NCBI RefSeq assembly: GCF_000497445.1
Contig: NZ_CM002285.1
Coordinates: 7,103,546 to 7,165,455, forward strand
Source: Streptomyces roseochromogenus subsp. oscitans DS 12.976
Lineage (GTDB): Bacteria; Actinomycetota; Actinomycetes; Streptomycetales; Streptomycetaceae
Length of the DNA: 61,910 nt
Direction of reading: 5' to 3'
The translations under genes and the position numbers were made by a program. Within the stretch, counting starts at the first letter, position 1, and each line of letters starts with the position of its first letter. Shown here in pieces: positions 27,827 to 36,363 of the stretch. The notes under the pieces are model-generated. The model saw nothing but the letters and a program-made list of their open reading frames with translations. It searched no databases and was not told the DNA's origin.

Positions 27827-28447
27827 ATGTCGGTCGTGGCGACAGCAACGACAGTAGAAACCGGGCACGCGCACCCGTCGGTCAACCGGCCGAACCTCAC
27901 CAGCGTCGGAACCATCATCTGGCTGAGTTCCGAGCTGATGTTCTTCGCGGCCCTCTTCGCGATGTACTTCACCCTGCGATCGGTGACGGGTCCGGCGCAC
28001 TGGAAGCACATGGCCGAGGCGCTCAATGTGCCCTTCTCCGCGACGAACACCACGATCCTGGTGCTCTCCTCGCTCACCTGCCAGCTCGGCGTGTTCGCGG
28101 CCGAGCGCGGTGACGTGAAGAAGCTCCGTGGGTGGTTCATCCTCACCTTCATCATGGGTGCGATCTTCATCGGCGGTCAGATCTACGAGTACACGAGCCT
28201 GGTGAAGGACGAGGGCATCTCGCTCTCCTCCGACCCGTACGGCTCGGTGTTCTACCTGACCACCGGCTTCCACGGCCTGCACGTGACGGGCGGTCTCATC
28301 GCCTTCCTGCTGGTCCTCGGCCGCACCTACATGGCCAAGAGGTTCACTCACGAGCAGGCGACCGCCGCCATCGTCGTGTCCTACTACTGGCACTTCGTCG
28401 ATGTGGTCTGGATCGGCCTTTTCGCCACGATCTACCTGATCAAGTAG
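27827..28447 (+). CDS. ctaE: Cytochrome c oxidase subunit III (CtaE)
   Basis: 206 aa, five membrane helices, the short actinobacterial form of subunit III. Signatures: [20 protein letters not shown] near the N-terminus, [24 protein letters not shown] and [18 protein letters not shown] 27827, or GTG 27836. Stabilises the oxidase core. It heads the qcrCAB genes 63 bp downstream instead of joining ctaCDF, the arrangement usual in actinobacteria that build a bcc-aa3 supercomplex. Confidence 0.97.
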   Translation: MSVVATATTVETGHAHPSVNRPNLTSVGTIIWLSSELMFFAALFAMYFTLRSVTGPAHWKHMAEALNVPFSATNTTILVLSSLTCQLGVFAAERGDVKKLRGWFILTFIMGAIFIGGQIYEYTSLVKDEGISLSSDPYGSVFYLTTGFHGLHVTGGLIAFLLVLGRTYMAKRFTHEQATAAIVVSYYWHFVDVVWIGLFATIYLIK

Positions 28448-28510
28448 CCGGGACCGGCTCCCGCACATCCAGAAGCACCGACGCAGAAGATCCTGACACC
28501 GGGGTAATCC

Positions 28511-29323
28511 GTGAAAAAGCTCTCCGCACGACGACGCCATCCGCTGGCGGCGGTCGTCGTCCTACTCCTCGCGCTGGCGGCCACTGGGGGGCTGTACGCC
28601 GCGTTCGCGCCCGCGAGCAAGGCGCAGGCCGATGATTCCGCCCAGTCCCTGACCATCAAGGAGGGCAAGAAGCTCTACGAGGTCGGCTGCGCCAGCTGCC
28701 ACGGCACCGGTGGCCAGGGCTCCTCCGACGGGCCCAGCCTGGTCGGCGTGGGTGCCGCGGCCGTTGACTTCCAGGTCGGCACCGGCCGTATGCCCGCGGC
28801 CACCTCGCAGGGCGCCCAGGTCCCGCGCAAGAAGGTCGTCTACAACCAGACGCAGATCGACCAGCTCGCCGCCTACATCGCCTCGCTGGGCGCCGGCCCG
28901 AGCGTGCCCACCAAGGACCAGTACGGCCCCGACGGCGCGGACATCGCCAAGGGCGGCGAGCTGTTCCGCACCAACTGCGCGCAGTGCCACAACTTCGTCG
29001 GCAAGGGCGGCGCCCTGACCAAGGGCAAGTACGCGCCGGACCTGTCGGGGGTCGCCCCGAAGCACATCTACGAGGCCATGCAGACGGGCCCGCAGAACAT
29101 GCCGTCCTTCCCCGACACCACGCTGTCTTCGAAGAACAAGAAGGACATCATCGCGTACCTGAACGCGGTCAACGGCGACAAGACGGAGAACCCGGGCGGT
29201 CTGTCGCTGGGCGGCCTCGGGCCGGTCAGTGAGGGTCTGTTCGGCTGGATCTTCGGCCTGGGCGCGCTGATCGCGGTCGCCGTCTGGGTCGCCGCTCGGA
29301 CCGCAAAGGCCAAGAAGTCATGA
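28511..29323 (+). CDS. qcrC: Diheme cytochrome c subunit of the bcc complex (QcrC)
   Basis: 270 aa, GTG 28511. N-terminal membrane anchor ~11-33, then two cytochrome c domains with heme motifs CASCH (60-64) and CAQCH (156-160). MPAATSQG and MPSFPDTTLS supply the axial methionines. A C-terminal helix (~243-262) holds it to the membrane. Replaces soluble cytochrome c by wiring bcc directly to CtaC. Stop overlaps qcrA (ATGA). Confidence 0.97.
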   Translation: MKKLSARRRHPLAAVVVLLLALAATGGLYAAFAPASKAQADDSAQSLTIKEGKKLYEVGCASCHGTGGQGSSDGPSLVGVGAAAVDFQVGTGRMPAATSQGAQVPRKKVVYNQTQIDQLAAYIASLGAGPSVPTKDQYGPDGADIAKGGELFRTNCAQCHNFVGKGGALTKGKYAPDLSGVAPKHIYEAMQTGPQNMPSFPDTTLSSKNKKDIIAYLNAVNGDKTENPGGLSLGGLGPVSEGLFGWIFGLGALIAVAVWVAARTAKAKKS

Positions 29324-30378
29324 GTAGCCAAGACATTCCAGAAGAGAACCTGCCCGCTGAGCAGGCCGAAGAGCACCGCGCGGTAGCGGTCGCGGACGAG
29401 CAGAACCCGTTCGCCGACCCGGGGCTGCCGCCCCACGAGCACCGGATCCAGGACACCGACGAGCGGGCCGCCAAGCGGTCCGAGCGCATGGTCGCCCTGC
29501 TGTTCACGGTGTCGATGCTGGCCACCATCGCCTTCATCGTCGCGTACCTGGTGATCCCGAACGACAAGTCGATCTTTGTCTTCCCGATCGGCCACATCAG
29601 CGCGATGAACTTCACGCTGGGTCTGACCCTCGGCGTGGCGCTGTTCTGCATCGGCGCGGGCGCGGTCCACTGGGCCCGCACCCTGATGTCCGACGTGGAG
29701 GTCGCCGACGACCGGCACGCCATCGCGGCCTCGCCCGAGGTCCGCGCGAAGGTCCACGAGGACTTCCGCCAGGGTGCCAAGGAGTCGGCGTTCGGCCGCC
29801 GCAAGCTGATCCGCACCACGATGTTCGGCGCGCTGGCGCTGGTGCCGCTCTCCGGCGTCATGCTGCTCGGCGGCCTCGGCCCGGCGCCCGGGACCAAGCT
29901 CCGCCACACCCTGTGGGCCAAGGGCAAGCGCCTGGTCAACATGAACACCAACCAGCCGCTGCGTCCCGAGGACGTCATGGTCGGCTCGCTCACCTTCGCC
30001 AAGCCCGACGGGCTGGAGGAGACGGACGAGGAGTTCCAGAACGACATCGCCAAGGCCGCACTGATGATCGTCCGGCTGCAGCCGGACAACATCAAGGACA
30101 AGCGCGAGCTCGACTGGTCGCACGAAGGCATCGTGGCCTTCTCCAAGATCTGCACCCACGTCGGCTGCCCGATCTCGCTGTACGAGCAGCAGACACACCA
30201 CGTGCTGTGCCCGTGCCACCAGTCCACCTTCGACCTCTCCGACGGCGCCCGAGTGATCTTCGGCCCCGCCGGCCACGCCCTGCCGCAGCTGCGCATCGGT
30301 GTGGACAGTGAGGGTTACCTCCAGGCGCTCGGCGACTTCGAGGAGCCCGTCGGTCCTGCATTCTGGGAGCGCGGATGA
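29320..30378 (+). CDS. qcrA: Rieske iron-sulfur subunit (QcrA)
   Basis: 352 aa. Long polar N-terminus, three membrane helices between ~57 and ~190 (the actinobacterial type), then the Rieske domain. Cluster ligands: C278-T-H280 in KICTHVGCP and C297-P-C299-H300 in LCPCHQSTFDL, followed by GPAGHALPQL. Takes an electron from menaquinol and passes it to QcrC. Overlaps both neighbours by four bases. Confidence 0.97.
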   Translation: MSSQDIPEENLPAEQAEEHRAVAVADEQNPFADPGLPPHEHRIQDTDERAAKRSERMVALLFTVSMLATIAFIVAYLVIPNDKSIFVFPIGHISAMNFTLGLTLGVALFCIGAGAVHWARTLMSDVEVADDRHAIAASPEVRAKVHEDFRQGAKESAFGRRKLIRTTMFGALALVPLSGVMLLGGLGPAPGTKLRHTLWAKGKRLVNMNTNQPLRPEDVMVGSLTFAKPDGLEETDEEFQNDIAKAALMIVRLQPDNIKDKRELDWSHEGIVAFSKICTHVGCPISLYEQQTHHVLCPCHQSTFDLSDGARVIFGPAGHALPQLRIGVDSEGYLQALGDFEEPVGPAFWERG

Positions 30379-32012
30379 GTACTGCAGCGAACGAGACGCC
30401 CCGCTCTCGCGGGAAGGCACCGGCCGGCGAGCGCATCGCCGACTGGGCCGACGGCCGGCTCGGGATCTACTCCCTGGCCAAGGCCAACATGCGCAAGATC
30501 TTCCCCGACCACTGGTCGTTCATGTTGGGCGAAGTGTGCCTGTACAGCTTCATCATCATCATCCTGACGGGTGTCTATCTGACGCTGTTCTTCCACCCGT
30601 CGATGAACGAGGTGGAGTACCACGGCAGCTATGTCCCGCTCCAGGGACAGCTGATGTCCGAGGCGTTCAACTCGACCCTGCACATCTCCTTCGACGTGCG
30701 CGGTGGTCTGCTGGTCCGGCAGATCCACCACTGGGCCGCGCTGATCTTCCTCGCCGGCATGTTCGTGCACATGATGCGCGTGTTCTTCACCGGCGCGTTC
30801 CGCAAGCCGCGTGAGATCAACTGGCTGTTCGGCTTCCTGCTGTTCGTCCTGGGCATGTTCACCGGCTTCACCGGTTACTCGCTCCCGGACGACCTGCTCT
30901 CCGGCACCGGTGTGCGCTTCACCGAGGGCGCGATCCTGTCCATGCCGATCGTCGGCACGTACATCTCGATGTTCCTCTTCGGCGGCGAGTTCCCCGGTCA
31001 CGACTTCGTCGCCCGGTTCTACTCGATCCACATCCTGCTGCTGCCGGGCATCATGCTCGGCCTGATGGTGGCGCACCTGATCCTGGTCTTCTACCACAAG
31101 CACACGCAGTTCGCGGGTCCCGGAAAGACCGAGAAGAACGTCGTCGGCATGCCGCTGCTGCCGGTCTACATGGCCAAGGCCGGAGGCTTCTTCTTCCTGG
31201 TCTTCGGTGTCATCGCGGCCATCGCGGCGGTCGCCCAGATCAACCCGATCTGGGCCATGGGCCCCTACCGTCCGGACCAGGTGTCCACCGGCGCCCAGCC
31301 CGACTGGTACATGGGCTTCGCCGAGGGTCTGATCCGCTACATGCCGGGCTGGGAGATCAACTTCTGGGGTCACACGCTCGTCCTGGGCGTGTTCATCCCG
31401 CTGGTGCTCTTCGGCCTCGTCCTGGTGGCGATCGCGGTCTACCCGTTCATCGAGTCCTGGGTCACCGGCGACAAGAGCGAGCACCACATCCTGGACCGCC
31501 CGCGCAACGCCCCGACCCGTACCGGATTCGGTGTCGCCTGGGTGACGGTCTACATGATCGGCCTGGTCGGCGGTGGCAACGACCTGTGGGCCACCCACTT
31601 CCACCTGTCGATCAACGCCGTCACCTGGTTCGTCCGGATCGGCTTCTTCGTCGGACCGGTCGTCGCGTTCATCATCACCAAGCGGATCTGCCTCGGCCTG
31701 CAGCGCCGCGACAAGGACAAGGTGCTGCACGGTCGCGAGACCGGCATCATCAAGCGCCTGCCGCACGGTGAGTTCATCGAGGTGCACGAGCCGCTCAGCC
31801 AGGAGCAGCTGCACACCCTCACGGCTCACCACCAGTACGAGCCGGCCGAGATCGGCCCGACGGTCGACGAGAACGGTGTCGAGCGCAAGGTGCCGGCCAC
31901 CGAGAAGCTCCGGGTGAAGCTGTCCAACGCCTACTACGGCGAGGACAGCCAGATCCCGAAGCCGACCGTCGAGGAGTACAAGGAGATCACGAGCGGCCAC
32001 GGCCACCACTGA
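30375..32012 (+). CDS. qcrB: Cytochrome b subunit (QcrB)
   Basis: 545 aa. The N-terminal half holds the four-helix heme b bundle with paired histidines (RQIHHWAALIF, YSIHILLLPG), the GTGVRFTEGA loop and PDWYMGFAEGLIRYMPGWE of the quinol site. A polar C-terminal extension of ~120 residues after the last helix ends GHGHH and is characteristic of actinobacterial QcrB. Oxidises menaquinol. Last gene of the unit, followed by a terminator. Confidence 0.97.
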   Translation: MSTAANETPRSRGKAPAGERIADWADGRLGIYSLAKANMRKIFPDHWSFMLGEVCLYSFIIIILTGVYLTLFFHPSMNEVEYHGSYVPLQGQLMSEAFNSTLHISFDVRGGLLVRQIHHWAALIFLAGMFVHMMRVFFTGAFRKPREINWLFGFLLFVLGMFTGFTGYSLPDDLLSGTGVRFTEGAILSMPIVGTYISMFLFGGEFPGHDFVARFYSIHILLLPGIMLGLMVAHLILVFYHKHTQFAGPGKTEKNVVGMPLLPVYMAKAGGFFFLVFGVIAAIAAVAQINPIWAMGPYRPDQVSTGAQPDWYMGFAEGLIRYMPGWEINFWGHTLVLGVFIPLVLFGLVLVAIAVYPFIESWVTGDKSEHHILDRPRNAPTRTGFGVAWVTVYMIGLVGGGNDLWATHFHLSINAVTWFVRIGFFVGPVVAFIITKRICLGLQRRDKDKVLHGRETGIIKRLPHGEFIEVHEPLSQEQLHTLTAHHQYEPAEIGPTVDENGVERKVPATEKLRVKLSNAYYGEDSQIPKPTVEEYKEITSGHGHH

Positions 32013-32035
32013 TCCCCGCGTCGCCACGCCACGCT

Positions 32036-32070
32036 GAAGGGCCCCGTCCGACTCCCGGACGGGGCCCTTC
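32036..32070 (+). terminator. Terminator of ctaE-qcrCAB
   Basis: Perfect 15-bp stem with arms GAAGGGCCCCGTCCG and complement around a 5-nt loop, 24 bp after the qcrB stop. Confidence 0.9.
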
Positions 32071-32139
32071 GCTGTGCCGGGCGGCCGATAGGGTGGGATC
32101 CACCACCTGATTTCGCAGGTACGACACCCAGGAGCGGCT

Positions 32140-33204
32140 ATGAGCGCTGTGACCCCCGCTGGAGGCGACACCACGGCGGGCCGCTCCTGGCCCGCCCTGC
32201 TGAACGGCCTGCTGAACGGCCAGGACCTGTCCGCCGACGACACCGCGTGGGCGATGGACCGGATCATGCGCGGCGAGGCGACCGACGCGCAGATCGCCGG
32301 GTTCGCGGTGGCACTGCGGGCCAAGGGGCAGACGGTGCGGGAGATCACCGGTCTGGTCCGCACGATGTACGAGCACGCGAACGTGATCGAGGTGCCCGGC
32401 CGGACCGTCGACATCGTCGGCACGGGCGGCGACGGCGCGAAGACCGTGAACATCTCCACGATGTCGTCGCTCGTCGTCGCCGGTACGGGCGCGAAGGTCG
32501 TGAAGCACGGCAACCGCGCCGCGTCCTCCGCCTCCGGGTCCTCCGACGTCCTGGAGAAGCTGGGCGTCAACCTCGACCTGCCGCCCCGGCGGGTGGCCGA
32601 GGTCGCGGAGGAAGCCGGCATCACCTTCTGCTTCGCGGTGAAGTTCCACCCCGCGCTGCGCCATGTGGGCGCCGCACGCGGTCAGTTGGGCATCCGGACG
32701 GTGTTCAACCTGCTCGGTCCGCTGACCAACCCGGCCAAGGTGCGGGCCCAGGCGGTCGGCGTGGCCGTCGCCGAGGAGGCGCCGATCGTCGCGGGCGTGC
32801 TCGCCGAGCGCGGCAACTCCTCGCTGGTCTTCCGCGGCGACGACGGCCTGGACGAGCTGACGACGACGTCCACGTCGCATGTCTGGGTCGTCCGGGACGG
32901 CAAGGTCACCGAGGAGCGCTTCGACCCGCGGGAGGTCGGCATCGAGCTGGTCCCCGTGGAGGCGCTGCGCGGCGGCGACCCGTCCCACAACGCCGAGGTC
33001 GCCCGCCGTCTGCTGGACGGCGAGCAGGGCCCGGTTCGGGACGCGGTCCTGCTGAACTCGGCGGCGGCCCTGGTGGCCCTCCAGCCGACGGACGCCTCGC
33101 TCGCCGACCAGCTCCGGGCAGGCATGGCCAGAGCCGCAGAGTCGGTCGACTCGGGTGCGGCGAAGCGGACGCTGGAGCGGTGGGTGGCAGCCACCAACCG
33201 CTGA
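32140..33204 (+). CDS. trpD: Anthranilate phosphoribosyltransferase TrpD
   Basis: 354 aa, ATG 32140 with CAGGAG six bases upstream. Joins PRPP and anthranilate in tryptophan synthesis. Signatures: [20 protein letters not shown] (PRPP loop), [33 protein letters not shown] and [11 protein letters not shown]. It stands alone, without other trp genes here; a fused anthranilate synthase lies ~29 kb away at the right edge. Confidence 0.97.
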   Translation: MSAVTPAGGDTTAGRSWPALLNGLLNGQDLSADDTAWAMDRIMRGEATDAQIAGFAVALRAKGQTVREITGLVRTMYEHANVIEVPGRTVDIVGTGGDGAKTVNISTMSSLVVAGTGAKVVKHGNRAASSASGSSDVLEKLGVNLDLPPRRVAEVAEEAGITFCFAVKFHPALRHVGAARGQLGIRTVFNLLGPLTNPAKVRAQAVGVAVAEEAPIVAGVLAERGNSSLVFRGDDGLDELTTTSTSHVWVVRDGKVTEERFDPREVGIELVPVEALRGGDPSHNAEVARRLLDGEQGPVRDAVLLNSAAALVALQPTDASLADQLRAGMARAAESVDSGAAKRTLERWVAATNR

Positions 33205-33288
33205 CACCGGCGGGGTGTGACGCGAGGCGCAGTCCAGATGGCGGACTGCGCCTTGCGCGTCGAAGATCGTATGGCAGGATACGAGCCA

Positions 33289-33404
33289 GGTCATGAGCGA
33301 CAGTCATTCGGCCCCGGCCGGCTGTCCGGCAACCCTCCGTCCGTGGCGGGGTGCCCCGGGTGAAGACCAGGTCGTAGGCAGCGAGGTCTACGGCAAGCGC
33401 GGAC
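33289..33404 (+). ncRNA. SAM-IV riboswitch aptamer
   Basis: The sequence follows the SAM-IV consensus closely. P1 pairs GGTC (33289-33292) with GACC (33365-33368). The core runs GGCCGGCTGTCCGGCAACCC. A P3 arm follows (ACCCTCC...GGGGTGCCCCGGGTGA). A CGTAG/CTACG hairpin is at 33373-33392. CGGCAAGCGCGGAC closes the aptamer. The pseudoknot is present: GTCCGTG (33339-33345) with CGCGGAC (33398-33404), one G-U pair. SAM-IV occurs mainly in actinobacteria and turns sulfur-amino-acid genes off when SAM is high. Confidence 0.93.
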
Positions 33405-33456
33405 CCCTCGCGCGCTGCTGATGGAGCGCGGGACCAGGGGTCCTGGTCGTCGAGGG
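33401..33456 (+). promoter_or_regulatory. SAM-IV expression platform with exclusive pairings
   Basis: Structure A is a closed three-way junction: CCCTCG (33405-33410) with CGAGGG (33451-33456), enclosing CGCGCT/AGCGCG (33411-33416/33425-33430) and GACCAGG/CCTGGTC (33432-33438/33442-33448). It masks the leader ORF's ribosome site. Structure B pairs GGACCCCT (33401-33408) with AGGGGTCC (33436-33443); it breaks A and overlaps the pseudoknot strand. CCTGGTC can also pair with the P1 strand GACCAGG (33365-33371). This suits translational control: SAM keeps the pseudoknot and A (off), no SAM allows B (on). Confidence 0.55.
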
Positions 33457-33464
33457 AGCCTTCC

Positions 33465-33485
33465 GTGAGCAAGCGAATGCGATAG
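33465..33485 (+). CDS. Leader peptide ORF MSKRMR
   Basis: GTG 33465-33467 to TAG 33483-33485, six codons. Preceded by CGAGGGAG with a six-base gap, the best ribosome site in the leader, and this site is the one masked in structure A of the riboswitch platform. It ends 103 bases before the enzyme start. It contains one internal Met codon and no Cys. Too short for homology; judged from position and ribosome site only. Confidence 0.45.
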   Translation: MSKRMR

Positions 33486-33588
33486 GGCCGCAGAGCCCCG
33501 CCTCCGCATACCCCTTTTCTCTTCATCCCCGTGCTTGAGCCATGCCCGCTCGCACGGCGATTCCGCCTTGCCCTACGGGAGTTCACCC

Positions 33589-34950
33589 ATGTCCGTCTTC
33601 ACCGCTGCCGCCGACCAGTCCGTTTGCGCCCCGCTGCCCGTTCTGGGCCGGGATGTCACCGTCCCGCTCGTCACCGGCGGCGAGGTCACCTACGCGGCCC
33701 TCGACTACGCGGCCAGCGCCCCCGCCCTGCAGCGCGTCTGGGACGACGTGGCCGCCTACGCGCCGTACTACGGCAGCGTCCACCGCGGCGCCGGCTACCT
33801 CTCGCAGCTCTCCACCGACCTGTTCGAGAACGCCCGCAAGGCGGTCGCCGAGTTCCTCGGCTGCCGCGCCGACGACCAGGTGATCTTCACCCGCTCGACC
33901 ACGGACTCCCTGAACCTGCTGGCCCGCACGCTCCCCGTCGACTGCCAGGTCTTCGTCTTCGAGACCGAGCACCACGCCTCCCTGCTGCCCTGGCAGGACG
34001 CGCACGTCACCTACCTCAACGCCCCCCGCACCCCACGGCAGGCCGTGGCGACCCTGGAGCGGGCCCTCGCCGACCGGAACCCCCACGGCCCGGCCCTGGT
34101 CTGCGTCACCGGCGCCTCCAACGTCACCGGCGAGCTGTGGCCGGTGCGCGAACTGGCCGCCGCGGCGCACGCGCACGGCGCCCGGATCGTCCTCGACGCC
34201 GCCCAGCTCGCCCCGCACCACCCGCTCGACATCCGCGATCTGGACGTCGACTGGGTCGCCTTCTCGGGCCACAAGCTGTACGCCCCCTTCGGCGCCGGCG
34301 TCCTGGCCGGCCGTGCCGACTGGCTGCGCACGGCCGAGCCGTACCTCGCGGGCGGCGGCGCCAGCCGCAAGGTGACCCGGCGTCAGGACGGCGGCGTGGA
34401 CGTGGAGTGGCACGAGAGTGCCGCGCGGCATGAAGCGGGGTCGCCCAATGTGATCGGCGCCTACTCCATCGCGTCGGCCTGCAAGGCGCTCACCGAGGCC
34501 GGCTGGGACACCCTGGTCGCCCGCGAGCAGCACCTGATCACCAAGGTCCGTGCGGGCCTGGCCGCCGTCCCCCAGGTGAAGGTGCTGTCCCTCTTCGGGG
34601 ACGACGCCCCGCGCGTGGGCGTGATCTCCTTCGTCGTGGACGGCTGGAACAGCTCCCACTTCGCCGCCGCGCTCTCCGCCGAGTACGGCATCGGCGTCCG
34701 TGACGGCCTCTTCTGCGCCCATCCCCTGGTCCGCACCCTGCTCGGCAGCGACCCCCAGGCCCAGGGCGAGTGCGGCGCCCCCGAGGCGGCCCCCGGCGAG
34801 AAGTCCCTCAACGCCATCCGCGTGAGCTTCGGCGCGGGCACCCCCGACGAGCACGTGGAACGCTTCGTCAACGCCGTGAAGGAACTGGTGACCGAGGGCG
34901 CGAAGTGGACGTACAGGACGGAGGACGGCCGCTGCGTCCCGGCGGTGTGA
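33589..34950 (+). CDS. Cysteine-desulfurase-like PLP enzyme (class V aminotransferase fold)
   Basis: 453 aa. ATG 33589-33591 has CGGGAG upstream and starts MSVFTAAADQSVCAPLP; an upstream in-frame TTG at 33535 has no ribosome site. SufS/CsdA-like features: RSTTDSLNLLA, FETEHHASLLPWQ, VTGASNVTGELWPV, DAAQLAPHHPLD, the PLP lysine in AFSGHKLYAPFGAG, and GIGVRDGLFCAHPLVR, where SufS carries its active-site Cys loop. Probably a sulfur- or amino-acid-handling lyase/transferase. The SAM-IV riboswitch upstream links it to sulfur amino-acid supply. Confidence 0.85.
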   Translation: MSVFTAAADQSVCAPLPVLGRDVTVPLVTGGEVTYAALDYAASAPALQRVWDDVAAYAPYYGSVHRGAGYLSQLSTDLFENARKAVAEFLGCRADDQVIFTRSTTDSLNLLARTLPVDCQVFVFETEHHASLLPWQDAHVTYLNAPRTPRQAVATLERALADRNPHGPALVCVTGASNVTGELWPVRELAAAAHAHGARIVLDAAQLAPHHPLDIRDLDVDWVAFSGHKLYAPFGAGVLAGRADWLRTAEPYLAGGGASRKVTRRQDGGVDVEWHESAARHEAGSPNVIGAYSIASACKALTEAGWDTLVAREQHLITKVRAGLAAVPQVKVLSLFGDDAPRVGVISFVVDGWNSSHFAAALSAEYGIGVRDGLFCAHPLVRTLLGSDPQAQGECGAPEAAPGEKSLNAIRVSFGAGTPDEHVERFVNAVKELVTEGAKWTYRTEDGRCVPAV

Positions 34951-34954
34951 TCCA

Positions 34955-34970
34955 GACCGGCCTCAGGGGC
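34955..34970 (+). repeat. 16-bp dispersed motif, copy 3
   Basis: GACCGGCCTCAGGGGC, four bases after the stop codon of the riboswitch-controlled enzyme, followed by a short GGGGCAGCGCCCC hairpin. Confidence 0.85.
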
Positions 34971-34993
34971 AGCGCCCCGCAGACGTAGAGGCT

Positions 34994-35275
34994 CTACGAC
35001 TCCAGCCCGATGGAGAACGCCGCCTCCAGGTCATGCTGGGAGTACGTACGGAACGCGACGTGCGTGTCCGTCCCCTCCACCCCGGGAATCTTGCTGATCC
35101 GCCCGGGGATGACATCGGCGAGATCATCGTGCTGCCGCACCCTGACCATCGCGATCAAGTCATACGTACCCGTGACGGAGAAAACCTCGCTCACCGATTC
35201 CAGCGAAGCGATCTGCTCCGCGATCTCGGGGATCCGGTCCACGCTGGTCTTGATGAGGACGATCGCGGTGATCAC
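34994..35275 (-). CDS. Stand-alone Lrp/AsnC effector (RAM) domain protein
   Basis: 93 aa from GTG 35273-35275, with GAGGGAGAG nine bases upstream; the start overlaps the rhomboid stop (GTGA). The chain is one alpha/beta RAM domain (VITAIVLIKTSVDRIPEIAE, VSVTGTYDLIAMVRV, GVEGTDTHVAFRTYS). There is no helix-turn-helix, so it cannot bind DNA itself. Stand-alone RAM proteins sense amino acids and can bind full-length Lrp proteins. Lies convergent to the riboswitch-controlled enzyme. Confidence 0.9.
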   Translation of the reverse strand: MITAIVLIKTSVDRIPEIAEQIASLESVSEVFSVTGTYDLIAMVRVRQHDDLADVIPGRISKIPGVEGTDTHVAFRTYSQHDLEAAFSIGLES

Positions 35276-36021
35276 GGCTGGTTCTCTCCCTCGGGTGCCG
35301 GAGCTGGGGCGCACTTCACTCTAGCCGCACGGCCGTAGCGCACCCACGCGTAGCCGAAGCCCAGCCCGAAGCCGACCAGGTGGGCCAGATACGCCACCCC
35401 GGGGCCGTCGGAGGTCTGCTCGGCCGCCGCCCACTGCAGGGCCGCCCAGAACGGCAGCACGACCCACGCGGGGAACCTGAGAGGCAGGAAGAACAGGAAC
35501 GGCAGAAGACTGGTGACGCGGGCGCGGGGGAACAGGTAGAGGAACGCTCCGAGGACCGCCGAGATCGCCCCGGAGGCGCCGACCAGCGACTGCTCGGAGG
35601 TGGCATTGGCGGCCGCGTAGCCCAGCAGGGCCAGATATCCGCAGCCGACGTAGAAGAGGGTGAACTCGACCCGGCCCATCCGTTCCTCGGTCATCGCGCC
35701 GAAGACGAAGAGGAAGAGCATGTTGCCGAGCAGATGCACCCAGCTGCCGTGCAAGAACAGGGCCGTGGCGGGGGTCAGGGCCTCGCGCACCGGCCGGGCG
35801 AACAGCTCGGCCGGGACCACGCCCCAGCGCCGGAAGTACGCCCGCTGCGCGGCGAGCAGGGCGTCCCCGGTGCCGTATCCGGGTGTGAGACCCGAGGCCG
35901 GGCCCAGGACGAAGAGCACGCAGCACAGGGCGATGAGGCCGTATGTCAGGGGTGCCGATGTGCTCCGGATCGCTCTGAGGGCCCTGCCGGTCGCCGTGCT
36001 CCACGCGCTGATCATGAACAC
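35272..36021 (-). CDS. Rhomboid-family intramembrane serine protease
   Basis: 249 aa, GTG 36019-36021 (ATG 36013-36015 also possible; no clear ribosome site for either). Six membrane helices. Signatures: FLHGSWVHLLGNMLFLFVFG (the HxxxHxxN helix), catalytic Ser in VGASGAISAVLG and catalytic His in AYLAHLVGFGLGF. Cleaves membrane proteins within the bilayer; substrate unknown. Upstream partner of the RAM protein, overlapping by four bases. Confidence 0.95.
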   Translation of the reverse strand: MFMISAWSTATGRALRAIRSTSAPLTYGLIALCCVLFVLGPASGLTPGYGTGDALLAAQRAYFRRWGVVPAELFARPVREALTPATALFLHGSWVHLLGNMLFLFVFGAMTEERMGRVEFTLFYVGCGYLALLGYAAANATSEQSLVGASGAISAVLGAFLYLFPRARVTSLLPFLFFLPLRFPAWVVLPFWAALQWAAAEQTSDGPGVAYLAHLVGFGLGFGYAWVRYGRAARVKCAPAPAPEGENQP

Positions 36022-36068
36022 AGAGCATGACGTAACGGGACGCAGGCTGACAGACCGCCTCGCCGCCG

Positions 36069-36285
36069 GGGCCTGTCCGGCGGATCAGGTCGCAGGGTCG
36101 TGCGCCGCCTTGTCGGTGCAGGTGAGCGGGTATGGTGCGGGCAGCCGCAGGGCGGGGGAGTGAAGGCGAGCGTGGGGGACTCGGCGAGTGAGGACAACGC
36201 CGCCGGGGGTGCCCCCACGCCCTTGACGCAGTGGGGGAGTACGCGCCATACCCCGCGTCGGCGACAGGATCCGCCGGACAGGCCC
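36069..36285. repeat. 217-bp MITE-like inverted-repeat element A
   Basis: Perfect 18-bp arms GGGCCTGTCCGGCGGATC (36069-36086) and complement (36268-36285). Inside, GGGTATGG and CCATACCC form a further pair, and the centre (36205-36239) is a GGGGGT...GTGGGGGAG hairpin. No ORF of note. The hairpin recurs at 40703, 44613 and 54811. It occupies most of the 407-bp gap 36022-36428 between rhomboid and zinc-ribbon genes. Confidence 0.7.
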
Positions 36286-36363
36286 TGCGGACGGACCAGC
36301 GGCGAGTCCCCGCCAGGCCGTAGGGTTACGGCCACACGCGTCGGCCGGCGGCGCGGATACGAG

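Noticed and set aside
30315..32624. 769-codon minus-strand open frame across qcrB and trpD
   Set aside because: Antisense of two certain genes, crosses a terminator, no recognisable protein features.
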